In this document: positions 33,832-42,625 of the stretch, in pieces | How the letters are laid out: the number at the start of each line of letters is the position of its first letter | How positions within the stretch are numbered: the first letter of the stretch is position 1 | NCBI GenBank assembly: GCA_022822725.1 | Contig: JAJEAN010000007.1 | Location: forward strand, 688,382-752,381 | From: Candidatus Latescibacterota bacterium | GTDB lineage: Bacteria; JAAXHH01 | DNA length: 64,000 nucleotides | Reading direction: 5' to 3' | Notes under the pieces: model-generated | The model's database searches: none | What the model saw: the letters and a program-made list of their open reading frames with translations, nothing else | What the model was told of the DNA's origin: nothing | Position numbers and translations under genes: made by a program

Positions 33832-36800
33832 TTACACCGCGGGGACCGGCTGCTCCACGGTAGTCCCGGCGTCCTGGCCGGGTTCTTCCTCAGGGTTCGC
33901 CGCCGCGTCACCTCGTTCGGTCCATCCGGCCACCAGGTCGTACATGACGGGAACCACGACCAGGGTCAGCACCGTGGCTATGGCCAGTCCGAAGATCACG
34001 GCCACCCCCATGGGACCCCACCACTGCGAGCTTTCTCCACCGATCTCGAGGGTAAACGTCATGAAATTGAAGCTGAACCCGGTAGTCAGGGGTATGAGTC
34101 CGAGGATAGTCGTGATCGCCGTCAGCAGGACCGGCCGCAGCCGGGTCACCCCGCCCTGGACGATCGCTTCCCTCCGCCGCAGACCGCGGTGCCGTAGTTT
34201 TCGGATGTAATCGATCAGCACGATGGCATTGTTGACGACCACCCCGGCCAGGCTGATGACCCCGATTCCGGTCATGATGATACCGAAGGGCGTGGCTGTC
34301 GCGATCAGTCCAAACAGGACGCCGATCAGCGACAGCACCACCGACATCATGATGATGAAGGGCATGGTGATGGAATTAAACTGCGTAACGAGTACGAGCG
34401 TGATCATGATAAGGGCGATGAAAAAGGCCCTGGACAGAAAGTCCGTCGCTTCGTCCTGCTCGACGTTCTCACCGGTGTAACGCAGGGCGTATCCCTCGGG
34501 CAGATCGAGTTCCGCCAGCGTCATCTGCACATCCGCGAGCACATCGTTGGCCAGTCGACCTTCCACGTCGCCCTCGATGGTCAGTACCCGTTCCTGGTCC
34601 TTCCGCTTGATGGACCCCACGCCTCCGGCCACGCGGGTCCGGGCCAGGGTACTCAGCGAAACGAGTTCGTCCTCATGGATGATGTGGATGCGTTCCAGGT
34701 CGGCGAAGGTGGCCCGCTCGGGTTCGGCAAACCGGACCACAATGTCGTATTCTTCCTCCCCTACCCGGTACTTGGAGGCTTCCGTGCCGTTGATGGCGGT
34801 ACGCACCGCCCGCGCAATCTCGGCGGTGTTCATTTCCAGCAGGGCGGCCTGTTCGCGGTCGATTTCGACTTTAAGTTCGGGTTTGCCCGAATCGTAGTCG
34901 TCCTTGAGGTCCACCAGGCCCGGGATGTTCTCGATGCGCAGCATCACCTGGTCGGCCAGCTGTCCGAGCACGGCGAAGTCATCCCCCACGATTTCGATGT
35001 TGACGGGCGCCGCGGTGGGCGGACCGGGCTGCGGGGTGATGATCTCCACGTCGGCGCCGATGAGACGTTCCATCCTTCGGCGGATCGCCTCCACCGTTTC
35101 GAAAGAAGACTGTTCTCGCTCCTGCCGTTCCAGCAGGTCGACGATGATCCGCGACCGGTGGGGTGTCCCTCCGCCGCCGCCCGAGCCGGGGTTCTGGGAG
35201 TCCGATGCCGCCCCCACGCTGGCGACGTACTGGGTCATGTCGGGCACGTCCTGTATGAAATCCTCTGCCTGCCGGACCACGCCGTCGGAGACGTCCAGCT
35301 GGGTGCCGATCGCCGTGTTGACGTCGATGTAAGCCTGGTTGGGTTCGGTCTCCGGGAAAAACTCCACGCCCTTGCCGATCAACCCGTAAAGCACGATCAT
35401 CCCGATGAGCACGCCGCAGGTGACGGACATGACCGGCGCCCTGTGAGCCAGCGCCCACATGAGAAACCGGCTGTACCGCCGGCGCAGGGCGATCAGCCAC
35501 TTCTGGTCCTTACGGTCCGTGTTCACGGTGAGCAATACGGAGCAGACCGTGGGATTGATGATGAGCGCGACGAAAAGCGAAGCAGACAGGGTGATGATCA
35601 GCGTGGCCGGAAGGTAGCTCATGAAGTCGCCGATGATGCCCGGCCAGAAGAGCATGGGGGCGAAGGCGCACAGGGTGGTGAGGGTGGAAGTGCAGACCGG
35701 CACGGCCACCTCGCCCACGCCCTCGCGGGCGGCGCGGACCAGGGGCCTGCCTTCCTCGCGGTGGCGGTAGATGTTCTCGACGATGACTATGGCGTTGTCC
35801 ACCAGCATGCCAAGCGCCAGGATCAGGCTGAATAGCACGATCATGTTCAACGTGTAGCCCAGGATATCCAGCACGATGAAGGAGAGCAGCATGGACAGCG
35901 GAATCGCTATGGCCACGAAAAAAGCGTTGCGCACGCCCATGAACATGAACAGCACGCAGACGACGAGGATCAGGCCCGAAATGATGTTGTTCTCCAGGTC
36001 GCTGACCATGGAACGAATGTCCTTGGACTGATCCGCCAGGACCGCCAGGCTTACCGTCGCGGGCAACCGCCCCCGTTCAACTTCCAGCAGCTCCTTCACG
36101 GCGTCGGCGATCTGAATCAGGTTCTCCCCGCTGCGTTTCTGTACGTTCAATGTAACGCAGGGCAGGCCGTTCAGCCGGGCGAAGGAGGTTTCTTCCTTGA
36201 AACCGAACCGGACCTCCGCCACGTCCTCGATGGCGATGGGTTGCCGGTTGCGGGTCTCGACCACAAGCGATCCGATTTCCTCCGGCGTCGTGAATTCGCC
36301 CGGGACCCTGACGGCGTACCGCAGGGTTCCGGTCTTGATCGATCCACCAGGCATATTCAGGTTTTCCTGGCGAATCGTTTCGATGATATCATCGAGTTCC
36401 AGGCCGTAGTATACCAGCCGGTCCGGATCGACGTTGACCTGGACTTCCCGTTCCAGGCCGCCGGCGACCGATACGTCCAGCACGCCCGGTATCTGTTCGA
36501 TGCGCTGCTCCAGGTCCTCCGCGATGTCTTTCAGCGTTACGAGACTATGGGTCCCCGCGACGTTGATCACCAGGATGGGGATGTCGTCGAAGTTGATCTC
36601 CTGGATGGTGGATTCCTCCGCGTCATCCGGAATCTCGGCCCGCGCGAGGTCGACCTCTTCACGGACCTTCTGGAGCGCATTGTTGATGTCGACGTCGGTT
36701 TCGAATTCGATGACCACCGTCGAGATGCCCTCGCTGGAGGTCGAGGAGATCTCCTTCACATTGGACAGTTCTTCGAGATGCTTCTCGATCGGCTGGGTAA

Positions 36801-36987
36801 CGAGGTTCTCGATGTCCGCGGGAGACACGCCGAAATAGGGGGTGGCGACGAAAACGATCGGTATGGTGATCGAGGGGGTTGATTCGCGCGGCAGCGACAG
36901 GTAGGACATGAAGCCGAGGAGAATGACGGCTCCGGTCAGCACAAAGATGCTGATTCTGTTCTTGATGGCCAGGTCAGAGACTTTCAA
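33832..36987 (-). CDS. RND efflux pump inner-membrane subunit (AcrB-type)
   Basis: A 1051-residue proton-driven transporter. KNRISIFVLTGAVILLGFMS begins helix 1 and two large periplasmic loops follow the usual plan. In helix 4 ALGMLVDNAIVIVENIYR carries one of the two proton-relay aspartates, with Asn at the second position as in many VDNA-type members. The helix 10 segment GVVVNNAIVLIDYIRKLRHR is present. It exports toxic or hydrophobic compounds, with substrate unknown. The start is a TTG at 36987 with GGGAG nine bases upstream. A G/P-rich SGGGGGTPHRSRI segment occurs in the second half. Confidence 0.93.
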   Translation of the reverse strand: MKVSDLAIKNRISIFVLTGAVILLGFMSYLSLPRESTPSITIPIVFVATPYFGVSPADIENLVTQPIEKHLEELSNVKEISSTSSEGISTVVIEFETDVDINNALQKVREEVDLARAEIPDDAEESTIQEINFDDIPILVINVAGTHSLVTLKDIAEDLEQRIEQIPGVLDVSVAGGLEREVQVNVDPDRLVYYGLELDDIIETIRQENLNMPGGSIKTGTLRYAVRVPGEFTTPEEIGSLVVETRNRQPIAIEDVAEVRFGFKEETSFARLNGLPCVTLNVQKRSGENLIQIADAVKELLEVERGRLPATVSLAVLADQSKDIRSMVSDLENNIISGLILVVCVLFMFMGVRNAFFVAIAIPLSMLLSFIVLDILGYTLNMIVLFSLILALGMLVDNAIVIVENIYRHREEGRPLVRAAREGVGEVAVPVCTSTLTTLCAFAPMLFWPGIIGDFMSYLPATLIITLSASLFVALIINPTVCSVLLTVNTDRKDQKWLIALRRRYSRFLMWALAHRAPVMSVTCGVLIGMIVLYGLIGKGVEFFPETEPNQAYIDVNTAIGTQLDVSDGVVRQAEDFIQDVPDMTQYVASVGAASDSQNPGSGGGGGTPHRSRIIVDLLERQEREQSSFETVEAIRRRMERLIGADVEIITPQPGPPTAAPVNIEIVGDDFAVLGQLADQVMLRIENIPGLVDLKDDYDSGKPELKVEIDREQAALLEMNTAEIARAVRTAINGTEASKYRVGEEEYDIVVRFAEPERATFADLERIHIIHEDELVSLSTLARTRVAGGVGSIKRKDQERVLTIEGDVEGRLANDVLADVQMTLAELDLPEGYALRYTGENVEQDEATDFLSRAFFIALIMITLVLVTQFNSITMPFIIMMSVVLSLIGVLFGLIATATPFGIIMTGIGVISLAGVVVNNAIVLIDYIRKLRHRGLRRREAIVQGGVTRLRPVLLTAITTILGLIPLTTGFSFNFMTFTLEIGGESSQWWGPMGVAVIFGLAIATVLTLVVVPVMYDLVAGWTERGDAAANPEEEPGQDAGTTVEQPVPAV

Positions 36988-37024
36988 CAGTAATTACTCC
37001 CGTGGATGCCTTCGGCAGACGTCG

Positions 37025-38101
37025 TCACCGTGCCTGCATCCCTTCGTTTCTGACCTGAATGGTCTCACCGTTGACCAGGTTCCGGTGGCCGACGACGATG
37101 AGAGTATCACCCGTTGCGAGCCCGTTCGTGACCAGCACCTGGTCACCTGATGTCGAACCCAGCGCAACCGGTACGGACCGGGCGACGTTCTGGTCTGCCA
37201 GGAATACGATCCGGCCCTGATCGGTATCGATTACGGCATCCTGTGGGATGACGATGGCTTCCGGGATGTTGTCTCTGACGACGCGGATGGTGACGGCCAT
37301 TTCGGGTTTGAGACGGTGCGTCGGATTGTCCAGCATGATTTCCACGGGAACGGTACGGCTGTCCGGATCGAGCGTCGTTCCGACATAGGAGATGTCCGCT
37401 TCCAGGGTAACGTCCGGATAGGCGGGAAACGTCAGGGTGGCCCGTGTGCCGTAGGAGACGTGTTTCAATTGCCGTTCAGGAACGCCGGCCACGATCTTGA
37501 CCCGGTCGATATCGACCAGGTCCATGAGTTCCCTGCCCGGCGTAGCCAGTTCGCCCACCTCCAGATTGCGGCTGTCCACCACGCCGGAGATCGGCGCCCG
37601 AATGACCGTCTTGCTCAGGTAGGTCCGGGCCTGTTGATGCCGCGCGAGATTTATGTCATGGCGATACTGCGTGTCGAGGTATACGGACTCCGCAAGTGCT
37701 TTCTGCTCCAACAGCCGTTTCTGGTTTCGCAGGGTCAGACCACTGGCGTTCACGGCGGCCTGGGCTTCGTCGGCGGCGGCCTGCAGCAGTTCATCATCCA
37801 ACCGCGCCAGCACGGCGTTCTGTTCGACGGACTCGCCCTTTTCGACCTCGATCCGCTCTACCAGACCGGTCGCTTCGATACTCACTACGACGCGGCGGAC
37901 GGGCTTGACCTCGCCCACCAGCCTGAGATGATTGATGAATCCCCTGGGCTCGATCACCCGGGTCACCACGTTAGCTGACCGCGTTTCCTCCACGGCGGAC
38001 GCTTCGTTGACGGCGCTGCCGCTCTCGCCACAGCCCGCGGCGGCCAGTACGCCGGCCATGCATGCGGCCGAACCCAACCAATGCCTGGCGCGGTTAATCA
38101 T
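37025..38101 (-). CDS. RND efflux periplasmic adaptor (membrane fusion lipoprotein)
   Basis: A 358-residue adaptor. The lipobox in AGVLAAAGCGESGS predicts a lipidated Cys24. The lipoyl halves are VVSIEATGLVERIEVEKGES near 75 and SKTVIRAPISGVVDSRNLEV near 165, flanking an alpha-helical hairpin. The beta-barrel and membrane-proximal domains follow. It links the RND subunit to the TolC duct. AAGGAG lies nine bases before the ATG. It is the first gene of the operon, whose promoter contains a perfect 12-base palindrome. No TetR- or MarR-type regulator gene lies beside it. Confidence 0.93.
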   Translation of the reverse strand: MINRARHWLGSAACMAGVLAAAGCGESGSAVNEASAVEETRSANVVTRVIEPRGFINHLRLVGEVKPVRRVVVSIEATGLVERIEVEKGESVEQNAVLARLDDELLQAAADEAQAAVNASGLTLRNQKRLLEQKALAESVYLDTQYRHDINLARHQQARTYLSKTVIRAPISGVVDSRNLEVGELATPGRELMDLVDIDRVKIVAGVPERQLKHVSYGTRATLTFPAYPDVTLEADISYVGTTLDPDSRTVPVEIMLDNPTHRLKPEMAVTIRVVRDNIPEAIVIPQDAVIDTDQGRIVFLADQNVARSVPVALGSTSGDQVLVTNGLATGDTLIVVGHRNLVNGETIQVRNEGMQAR

Positions 38102-38116
38102 CGATACCCACTCCTT

Positions 38117-38136
38117 GTATATCTTCGTATATCTTC
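38117..38136. repeat. Tandem GTATATCTTC in the RND operon leader
   Basis: GTATATCTTC is repeated directly at 38117-38126 and 38127-38136, just upstream of the AAGGAG site of the adaptor gene and downstream of its predicted promoter. Confidence 0.7.
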
Positions 38137-38190
38137 GAAATCTTCCGAGTACCGATACGGACGGCCAACCCCGACTTGCCGGGACGGCCG

Positions 38191-38220
38191 AAATAACGTA
38201 ATATCAGGACGTCCTGTCAA
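38191..38220 (-). promoter_or_regulatory. RND operon promoter with 12-base palindrome in the spacer
   Basis: On the minus strand TTGACA (38220-38215), an 18-base spacer and TTATTT (38196-38191). CAGGACGTCCTG at 38205-38216 is a perfect palindrome overlapping the -35 and spacer, the position expected for a repressor operator. A repressor acting in trans is inferred. Confidence 0.55.
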
Positions 38221-38325
38221 GTACATCTATACAACGGGAAACGGGGCGTCATTCAATAAAACCGCGGTCCGCGCCGGGGTCGATTCCCTGGCCGGGAACC
38301 ACGCCGCACACGTCGCCGACACCTC

Positions 38326-39540
38326 ATGTGGAAACCGATCAACAACTTCGCATACCGGATCTACTTTGCGTACCGGAACCGGATTTCGCGCCGCGCAAAC
38401 AGGCGATGGGCGTTCCAGGTTTCGAGACCGCCGGACCCCGGACCCAGACCCATTCTATACGTGGCATGGGGCCGGATCGGTGACGTGGTGCTGGCCACCG
38501 GGCACCTCAACCGGTTGCGGCGCTGGTTTCACCCCAGTCCGGTCTGGTTCCTGGGAAGGTCCCGCGTAAGGCCGCTCGTCGAACCGCACGTGGACGTCTT
38601 CCTGCCATTTCCAAAACCGGACGCACGCCCATCCGGGTCCCGTGAATCGACCGCGCCGCTCGAAGAGATCGCGAACCGGTCGTTCCGGTGCGTCATCGCA
38701 GACATACATACGTTCTACGGCGGACTCTTCGCCCTGGATGCCGTGCTTGCCGCCGTCCGGGCGGACCGCAAGTTCGTCTACGAAGGATACCACCTCGGCC
38801 AGGACCTGGCGCCGGAACGGCCCTACCCGGCCGGGTACGAGGTCGTGCCGAAGTACGAGGAACGGGATGGCGTGGGCAAAGAGGACGTCCCGAGCCATTT
38901 ACTGCATCACAACGCCCATTACATCGGCAACGTGCTGGGGCTCTGTGGTGTCGAACCGGACGAGGAGGACGCGTGGCGGCCGGAACTGGATCATGTCGGA
39001 TCGGGAACCGACGCATGCCGCCGGTTCGGGATCGAACCCGGGAAGTACGTGGCATGGCAACCCTCAAGCGACAACCGGAGGAAGGACTACCCGCCGGCGC
39101 GTTGGGCGGAGACGATCGCCGCGTTCCCCGATTTGCCGTTTGTCGCGCTGGCCGAACCCGGCGGGGCCGACGAAGTGAACCGGACTGCGCCACCCGGCGT
39201 GCGCGTTATCGAAACGGATTTGACCGGGGCGATGGCGTTGATCCGGGAGGCGCGCCTGTTTGTCGGACTGGACTCGGGACTGAGCCATATCTCGTCGGTG
39301 ATGGGAACGCCGACGGTGTGTGTCTGCCCGGACAGCCACCTCGGGTACTTCTTCCCCTATCCGGAGAGCTACGGTTTTGCGAATCTGCACACCGTAGCAC
39401 ATCCGGACTACCTGTCGTGCCGGGGCTGTTTCATGACATGCCGCCACGAACCCCTCACGTCGACGGTCACCCGGGGCGCCCTCTGCCTACGCACGTTGCC
39501 TTCCCGGCTGGTCATCGAGGCCATCCGGACCGCTTTATAG
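38326..39540 (+). CDS. Family 9 glycosyltransferase (heptosyltransferase-like)
   Basis: A 404-residue GT-B enzyme. The N-terminal domain has ILYVAWGRIGDVVLATGHLN near residue 43, the acceptor-side motif of heptosyltransferases. The donor side has LFVGLDSGLSHISSVMGTPT near 310, followed by VCVCPDSHLG. The C-terminus has CRGCFMTCRHEP, a cysteine cluster that may bind metal. It should add a heptose or related sugar to lipopolysaccharide core or another surface glycan at the inner membrane. No other LPS gene is adjacent. Its last six codons are duplicated just downstream. Confidence 0.88.
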   Translation: MWKPINNFAYRIYFAYRNRISRRANRRWAFQVSRPPDPGPRPILYVAWGRIGDVVLATGHLNRLRRWFHPSPVWFLGRSRVRPLVEPHVDVFLPFPKPDARPSGSRESTAPLEEIANRSFRCVIADIHTFYGGLFALDAVLAAVRADRKFVYEGYHLGQDLAPERPYPAGYEVVPKYEERDGVGKEDVPSHLLHHNAHYIGNVLGLCGVEPDEEDAWRPELDHVGSGTDACRRFGIEPGKYVAWQPSSDNRRKDYPPARWAETIAAFPDLPFVALAEPGGADEVNRTAPPGVRVIETDLTGAMALIREARLFVGLDSGLSHISSVMGTPTVCVCPDSHLGYFFPYPESYGFANLHTVAHPDYLSCRGCFMTCRHEPLTSTVTRGALCLRTLPSRLVIEAIRTAL

Positions 39541-39614
39541 CTTCCTGCCGCGTCACAGTTCGGCGGATATCCGGACCGCTTTATGGCTTCCTGCCGCATC
39601 ACAGTTCGGCGGCC
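39523..39614. repeat. 46-base tandem duplication across two convergent gene ends
   Basis: ATCCGGACCGCTTTAT[AG]G begins at 39523 and 39569. Each 46-base unit also carries TTCCTGCCGC[GA]TCACAGTT, then CGGCGG. Unit 1 holds the glycosyltransferase stop codon on the plus strand; unit 2 holds the hydrolase stop codon on the minus strand. Each unit thus contains a copy of both gene ends. Confidence 0.92.
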
Positions 39615-41665
39615 GATCTGGGTTCGACCCGGGCGGGTCGGGCCAGCGCGATGAGATCCTCGATATCGAACTCGGCCAGCAACCCGAAGCAGAACAGGGG
39701 CGAGAGGGATTCGTACCGTCCGGGTTCGTCGATCAACCGGTGCAGGCTGTCAAGGCCATGATGCAGTATGATTTCATCGACCGCACGTCCGCAAAGGGAT
39801 GATGCCATCAGCGCGATCACCGAGGACACGGGACCTTGCGCCGCCACGCTCAGCCGGGCCGTTCCCTCGTGATGCATGACGGCCGCGAACTGGGCGACCT
39901 GGAGCCCCAGCATCCGTTCTCCACTCGATGCCATCATCATCGTCCACTGATGTGGCGCTTTGCCCAGTCGACAGGCGCCCTGCATGACCACTTCCACCAC
40001 CGTGGCCGTGACGTTATGCCGCAAGGCTTCCTCTACCAGGCTTTCCGCCCCCTGCCGGCCTTCATCTGTCGCGACAAGACACTTCACGCCGGATTCCGGA
40101 TGCGTCGGTACCGTGGTCACGGCGGGTAGTTCCCATCCGTCCCTCAAGTGGTAGAAGGCGCGATCCGGCAGGTGGCCGTCCACCGTGCGCGTGGCCTGGC
40201 CGGTCACGTACTCGACGGGAAGGGGCCGGTAACGCAGCAGGGACTTCAGCCGTTCTTTGCCCGCCGCCTGCCACCGTGAGAACGCACCGGGTTCCTCCGG
40301 CGGCTTCCGGCGTTTCAGTCCGCGGGCCAGGGACCGGGCCAGGGAGACGAAATCGGCGTTGCCCGCCGGCGTTCCGACCCACAATTCTCCTTCGGCGCGG
40401 ACTTCGTCTTCCGAGGGGATCTCTTCGTCGCGGTTCAGCACGCCCGGCCGGTCGTCCAGGAAATGCCGGTTCAAAAACCCGTAGAACCGCTCCCGGTGTT
40501 CCCGCTCGTAGTTGTGGGTCCCCGGATCCAGGTTGTTGTGGAATGCAAAGTCGTCAGGTCTTCCGAGTGCTTCGTACAGCGGGCGAACCGGTTCATAGAC
40601 CGAGGGCCGCGCCCGGGCGGTCTGGAAGCAACAGTCGTCATGTTCGTTATACATCAACAGGGCCGGACGCGGTGCGAGCAGGGCCGTGAGCATGGGATAA
40701 TCGGCCGTCGCGGCGAGGTCGGAGGCATTCTGCTCTATGTCGCCCCGGTCCGCCTGGTGGTTGATCCGGCAGTCCAGGCCGATGTAACCGGCGTTGGGCG
40801 CGGCGAGGCGCACCCGCGTGTCCAGGGCCGCGAGCACGATCGTCTGCCAGCCTCCTCCGGAAAGTCCGGTCACGGCAATACGTTTCGGGTCGACCTGTTC
40901 CAGGTCCAGCAACACCTCCAGCGCGCGGCACATGGCCAGGTAGAAAACGGATATGCCGGCCACACCGCACAGATCCAGGTAGCTAGCGTTGTTGTGCTGG
41001 TAGCCCGGACCCTTGAGTTCTCCGAAACTCAGCCACTCCGGATTCAGCGCGAACACACCCCGGCGGGCCAGGTTGACGCATCGAATCTGCTTGTAGTCCA
41101 CCGCCTTGCCCGGAGGACCCACATGCCCGTTTACGTTCAACACCCCCGGCGCCGAATCCGCGGGATCTTCGGGTTCGTAAAGCAGGGCCGGGATGACCAG
41201 GCCGGGTTGATCGGGCGGATCCGAGTGACCGGACTGGCCGGGCTGATCGGGCGGCCCGGGAATCGCACGGTAGGTCAGCTTGCGTATCCGGTATCCCTTG
41301 CCGGTCTCGATCACGTCGCTCCACTCGACATCAGGCGCGGTGTTTCTCCACGCGTCGGGTACGCCCTTGAAAATCACTTCTTCCAGCACGGTCTGGCGCA
41401 ACTTGCCGGCCGCTTCTTCCCAGGTCCCTGCATCGGGGAGATCGAAACGGGGTACGCGGTCCAGCAGGTATGCCTTCAGCGTGTCCACGGTGTTGGATTC
41501 CCCGACCGGCGGGACGGGCTTCTGCGCGGCCGGTTTGTCCTGGCGGCCGGTGCTGTCTTGTCGGCCGAAATTTTCCTGTTGGCCGGTACCGCCCTGCCAG
41601 CCGATGCCGTCTTGCCGGCCAATGTTGTCCTGACGGCCGGAGTTTTTCCGGTCCAGGTCTTTCAT
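39599..41665 (-). CDS. Acetyl xylan esterase-like alpha/beta hydrolase, two-domain
   Basis: A 688-residue hydrolase. The nucleophile elbow is AVTGLSGGGWQTIVLAALDT near residue 270, and the preceding FALNPEWLSFGELKGPGYQH region fits AXE1/dienelactone-type esterases. A second domain from about 450 to the end, without a clear nucleophile elbow, resembles hydrolase-like tails of some multi-domain esterases. No signal peptide is seen. Residues 9-44 are six hexapeptides of GRQDxx type. The ATG overlaps the transglutaminase stop by four bases, so it is translationally coupled to that trio. Likely deacetylates a sugar or peptide conjugate; unproven. Confidence 0.78.
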   Translation of the reverse strand: MKDLDRKNSGRQDNIGRQDGIGWQGGTGQQENFGRQDSTGRQDKPAAQKPVPPVGESNTVDTLKAYLLDRVPRFDLPDAGTWEEAAGKLRQTVLEEVIFKGVPDAWRNTAPDVEWSDVIETGKGYRIRKLTYRAIPGPPDQPGQSGHSDPPDQPGLVIPALLYEPEDPADSAPGVLNVNGHVGPPGKAVDYKQIRCVNLARRGVFALNPEWLSFGELKGPGYQHNNASYLDLCGVAGISVFYLAMCRALEVLLDLEQVDPKRIAVTGLSGGGWQTIVLAALDTRVRLAAPNAGYIGLDCRINHQADRGDIEQNASDLAATADYPMLTALLAPRPALLMYNEHDDCCFQTARARPSVYEPVRPLYEALGRPDDFAFHNNLDPGTHNYEREHRERFYGFLNRHFLDDRPGVLNRDEEIPSEDEVRAEGELWVGTPAGNADFVSLARSLARGLKRRKPPEEPGAFSRWQAAGKERLKSLLRYRPLPVEYVTGQATRTVDGHLPDRAFYHLRDGWELPAVTTVPTHPESGVKCLVATDEGRQGAESLVEEALRHNVTATVVEVVMQGACRLGKAPHQWTMMMASSGERMLGLQVAQFAAVMHHEGTARLSVAAQGPVSSVIALMASSLCGRAVDEIILHHGLDSLHRLIDEPGRYESLSPLFCFGLLAEFDIEDLIALARPARVEPRSAAEL
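41538..41645. repeat. 18-base tandem array encoding the hydrolase N-terminal hexapeptides
   Basis: Units begin at 41538, 41556, 41574, 41592, 41610 and 41628, an exact 18-base period with core TC[CT]TG[NN]GGCCG. They encode six hexapeptides of GRQDxx type. The array lies 20 bases inside the start of the gene. Confidence 0.92.
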
Positions 41666-42621
41666 CTTAGCGTCTCCTCATGCATCGAAATGGATGAATC
41701 GGCAGGATACTCGGGCACCGCTTCCATACTCACCTCTACTTCAAGCTGAGTCTCGCCTCCTCCGAACAACACGCCTCGCGTGGGGGACACGTCCTGATAG
41801 TCCCGTCCCACCGCCACCCGAACGTGGCGTTCGTCGGCCAGCATCGCGTTCGTGGGATCGAATCCCGTCCAGCCGGGTCCGGGCAGCAGGCATTCCACCC
41901 AGGCGTGCGAGGCAGCGCCTCCGCCACCCCCGTCACTCCTGGCGCTTCTGCCACCTCCTTCACACCTGGCGCCTCCGCCTCTCCCGGATTCGTCATGAAG
42001 GTATCCGGATACGTACCGGGCCGGAATGCCCCAGGTTCGCGCTATGGCGATCATGACGTGGGCGTAGTCCTGGCATACGCCGCGGCCGGTATCCAGGATG
42101 TGTTCGATCGTGGAAGAGATCGTGGTGCTTCCCGGCACGTACTCGAATCGTTCGAAGAGTGCACCGGATAGCCGGTTCAGCACGGCCAGCGGGTCGCCCG
42201 CGGGCGCTATGCCGATCCGTTGCACGAACCGTTCCAGGGCGGGCGAAGGAAGGGTCAGGCCGCTGTGATCCAGGAAGTCCCAGTGGTGGTACGAATCGGC
42301 CCAGCCCCGGATCGTCTCCCAGGCGCCTTCATCGCATCCCCCGGGCGGTGCGTCCGGCGACGAGACGTCCACCGTGGAATGTGCGGTGATGGATAGCGAC
42401 CGGTGATCGCGGTTCAGGTGAAGCTGGTGACGCGTATTGCCAAAGGCATCCGTGACCGGAAAGACCGAGCCTTCCGGTTCCGTTTCGATGCGGAACGAGG
42501 CGACCCGCTGCCCGCGGTCCGCGATTGGCTTGAGCGCCAGGGACATCGCGCAGTTACGCACGGGGACGCCATATCGGTACTTCGTGAAATGCTCGATCCG
42601 GTATCTCACGTTTCTGGCCAT
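41662..42621 (-). CDS. Transglutaminase-like cysteine peptidase/transferase
   Basis: A 319-residue protein. The N-terminal beta domain (YRIEHFTKYRYGVPVRNCAM) precedes a transglutaminase core. The core has catalytic Cys in DTGRGVCQDYAHVMIAIART near residue 190, His in ASHAWVECLLPGPGWTGFDP near 245, and Asp in FDPTN. Between Cys and His is a Gly/Arg/Ser-rich insert of about 25 residues from a 27-base tandem repeat. The frame reaches 42828, but the ATG at 42621, four bases after the alpha-E stop, is right. Together with alpha-E and ATP-grasp proteins it forms a conserved trio thought to make or process small peptides. Confidence 0.9.
   Translation of the reverse strand: MARNVRYRIEHFTKYRYGVPVRNCAMSLALKPIADRGQRVASFRIETEPEGSVFPVTDAFGNTRHQLHLNRDHRSLSITAHSTVDVSSPDAPPGGCDEGAWETIRGWADSYHHWDFLDHSGLTLPSPALERFVQRIGIAPAGDPLAVLNRLSGALFERFEYVPGSTTISSTIEHILDTGRGVCQDYAHVMIAIARTWGIPARYVSGYLHDESGRGGGARCEGGGRSARSDGGGGGAASHAWVECLLPGPGWTGFDPTNAMLADERHVRVAVGRDYQDVSPTRGVLFGGGETQLEVEVSMEAVPEYPADSSISMHEETLR
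41913..41989. repeat. 27-base tandem units inside the transglutaminase-like gene
   Basis: Related units begin at 41913, 41940 and 41967, a 27-base period sharing GGCGC[CT]TC[CT]GCC. They encode nine-residue Gly/Arg/Ser-rich units directly before the catalytic histidine segment. Confidence 0.8.
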
Positions 42622-42625
42622 GGCG

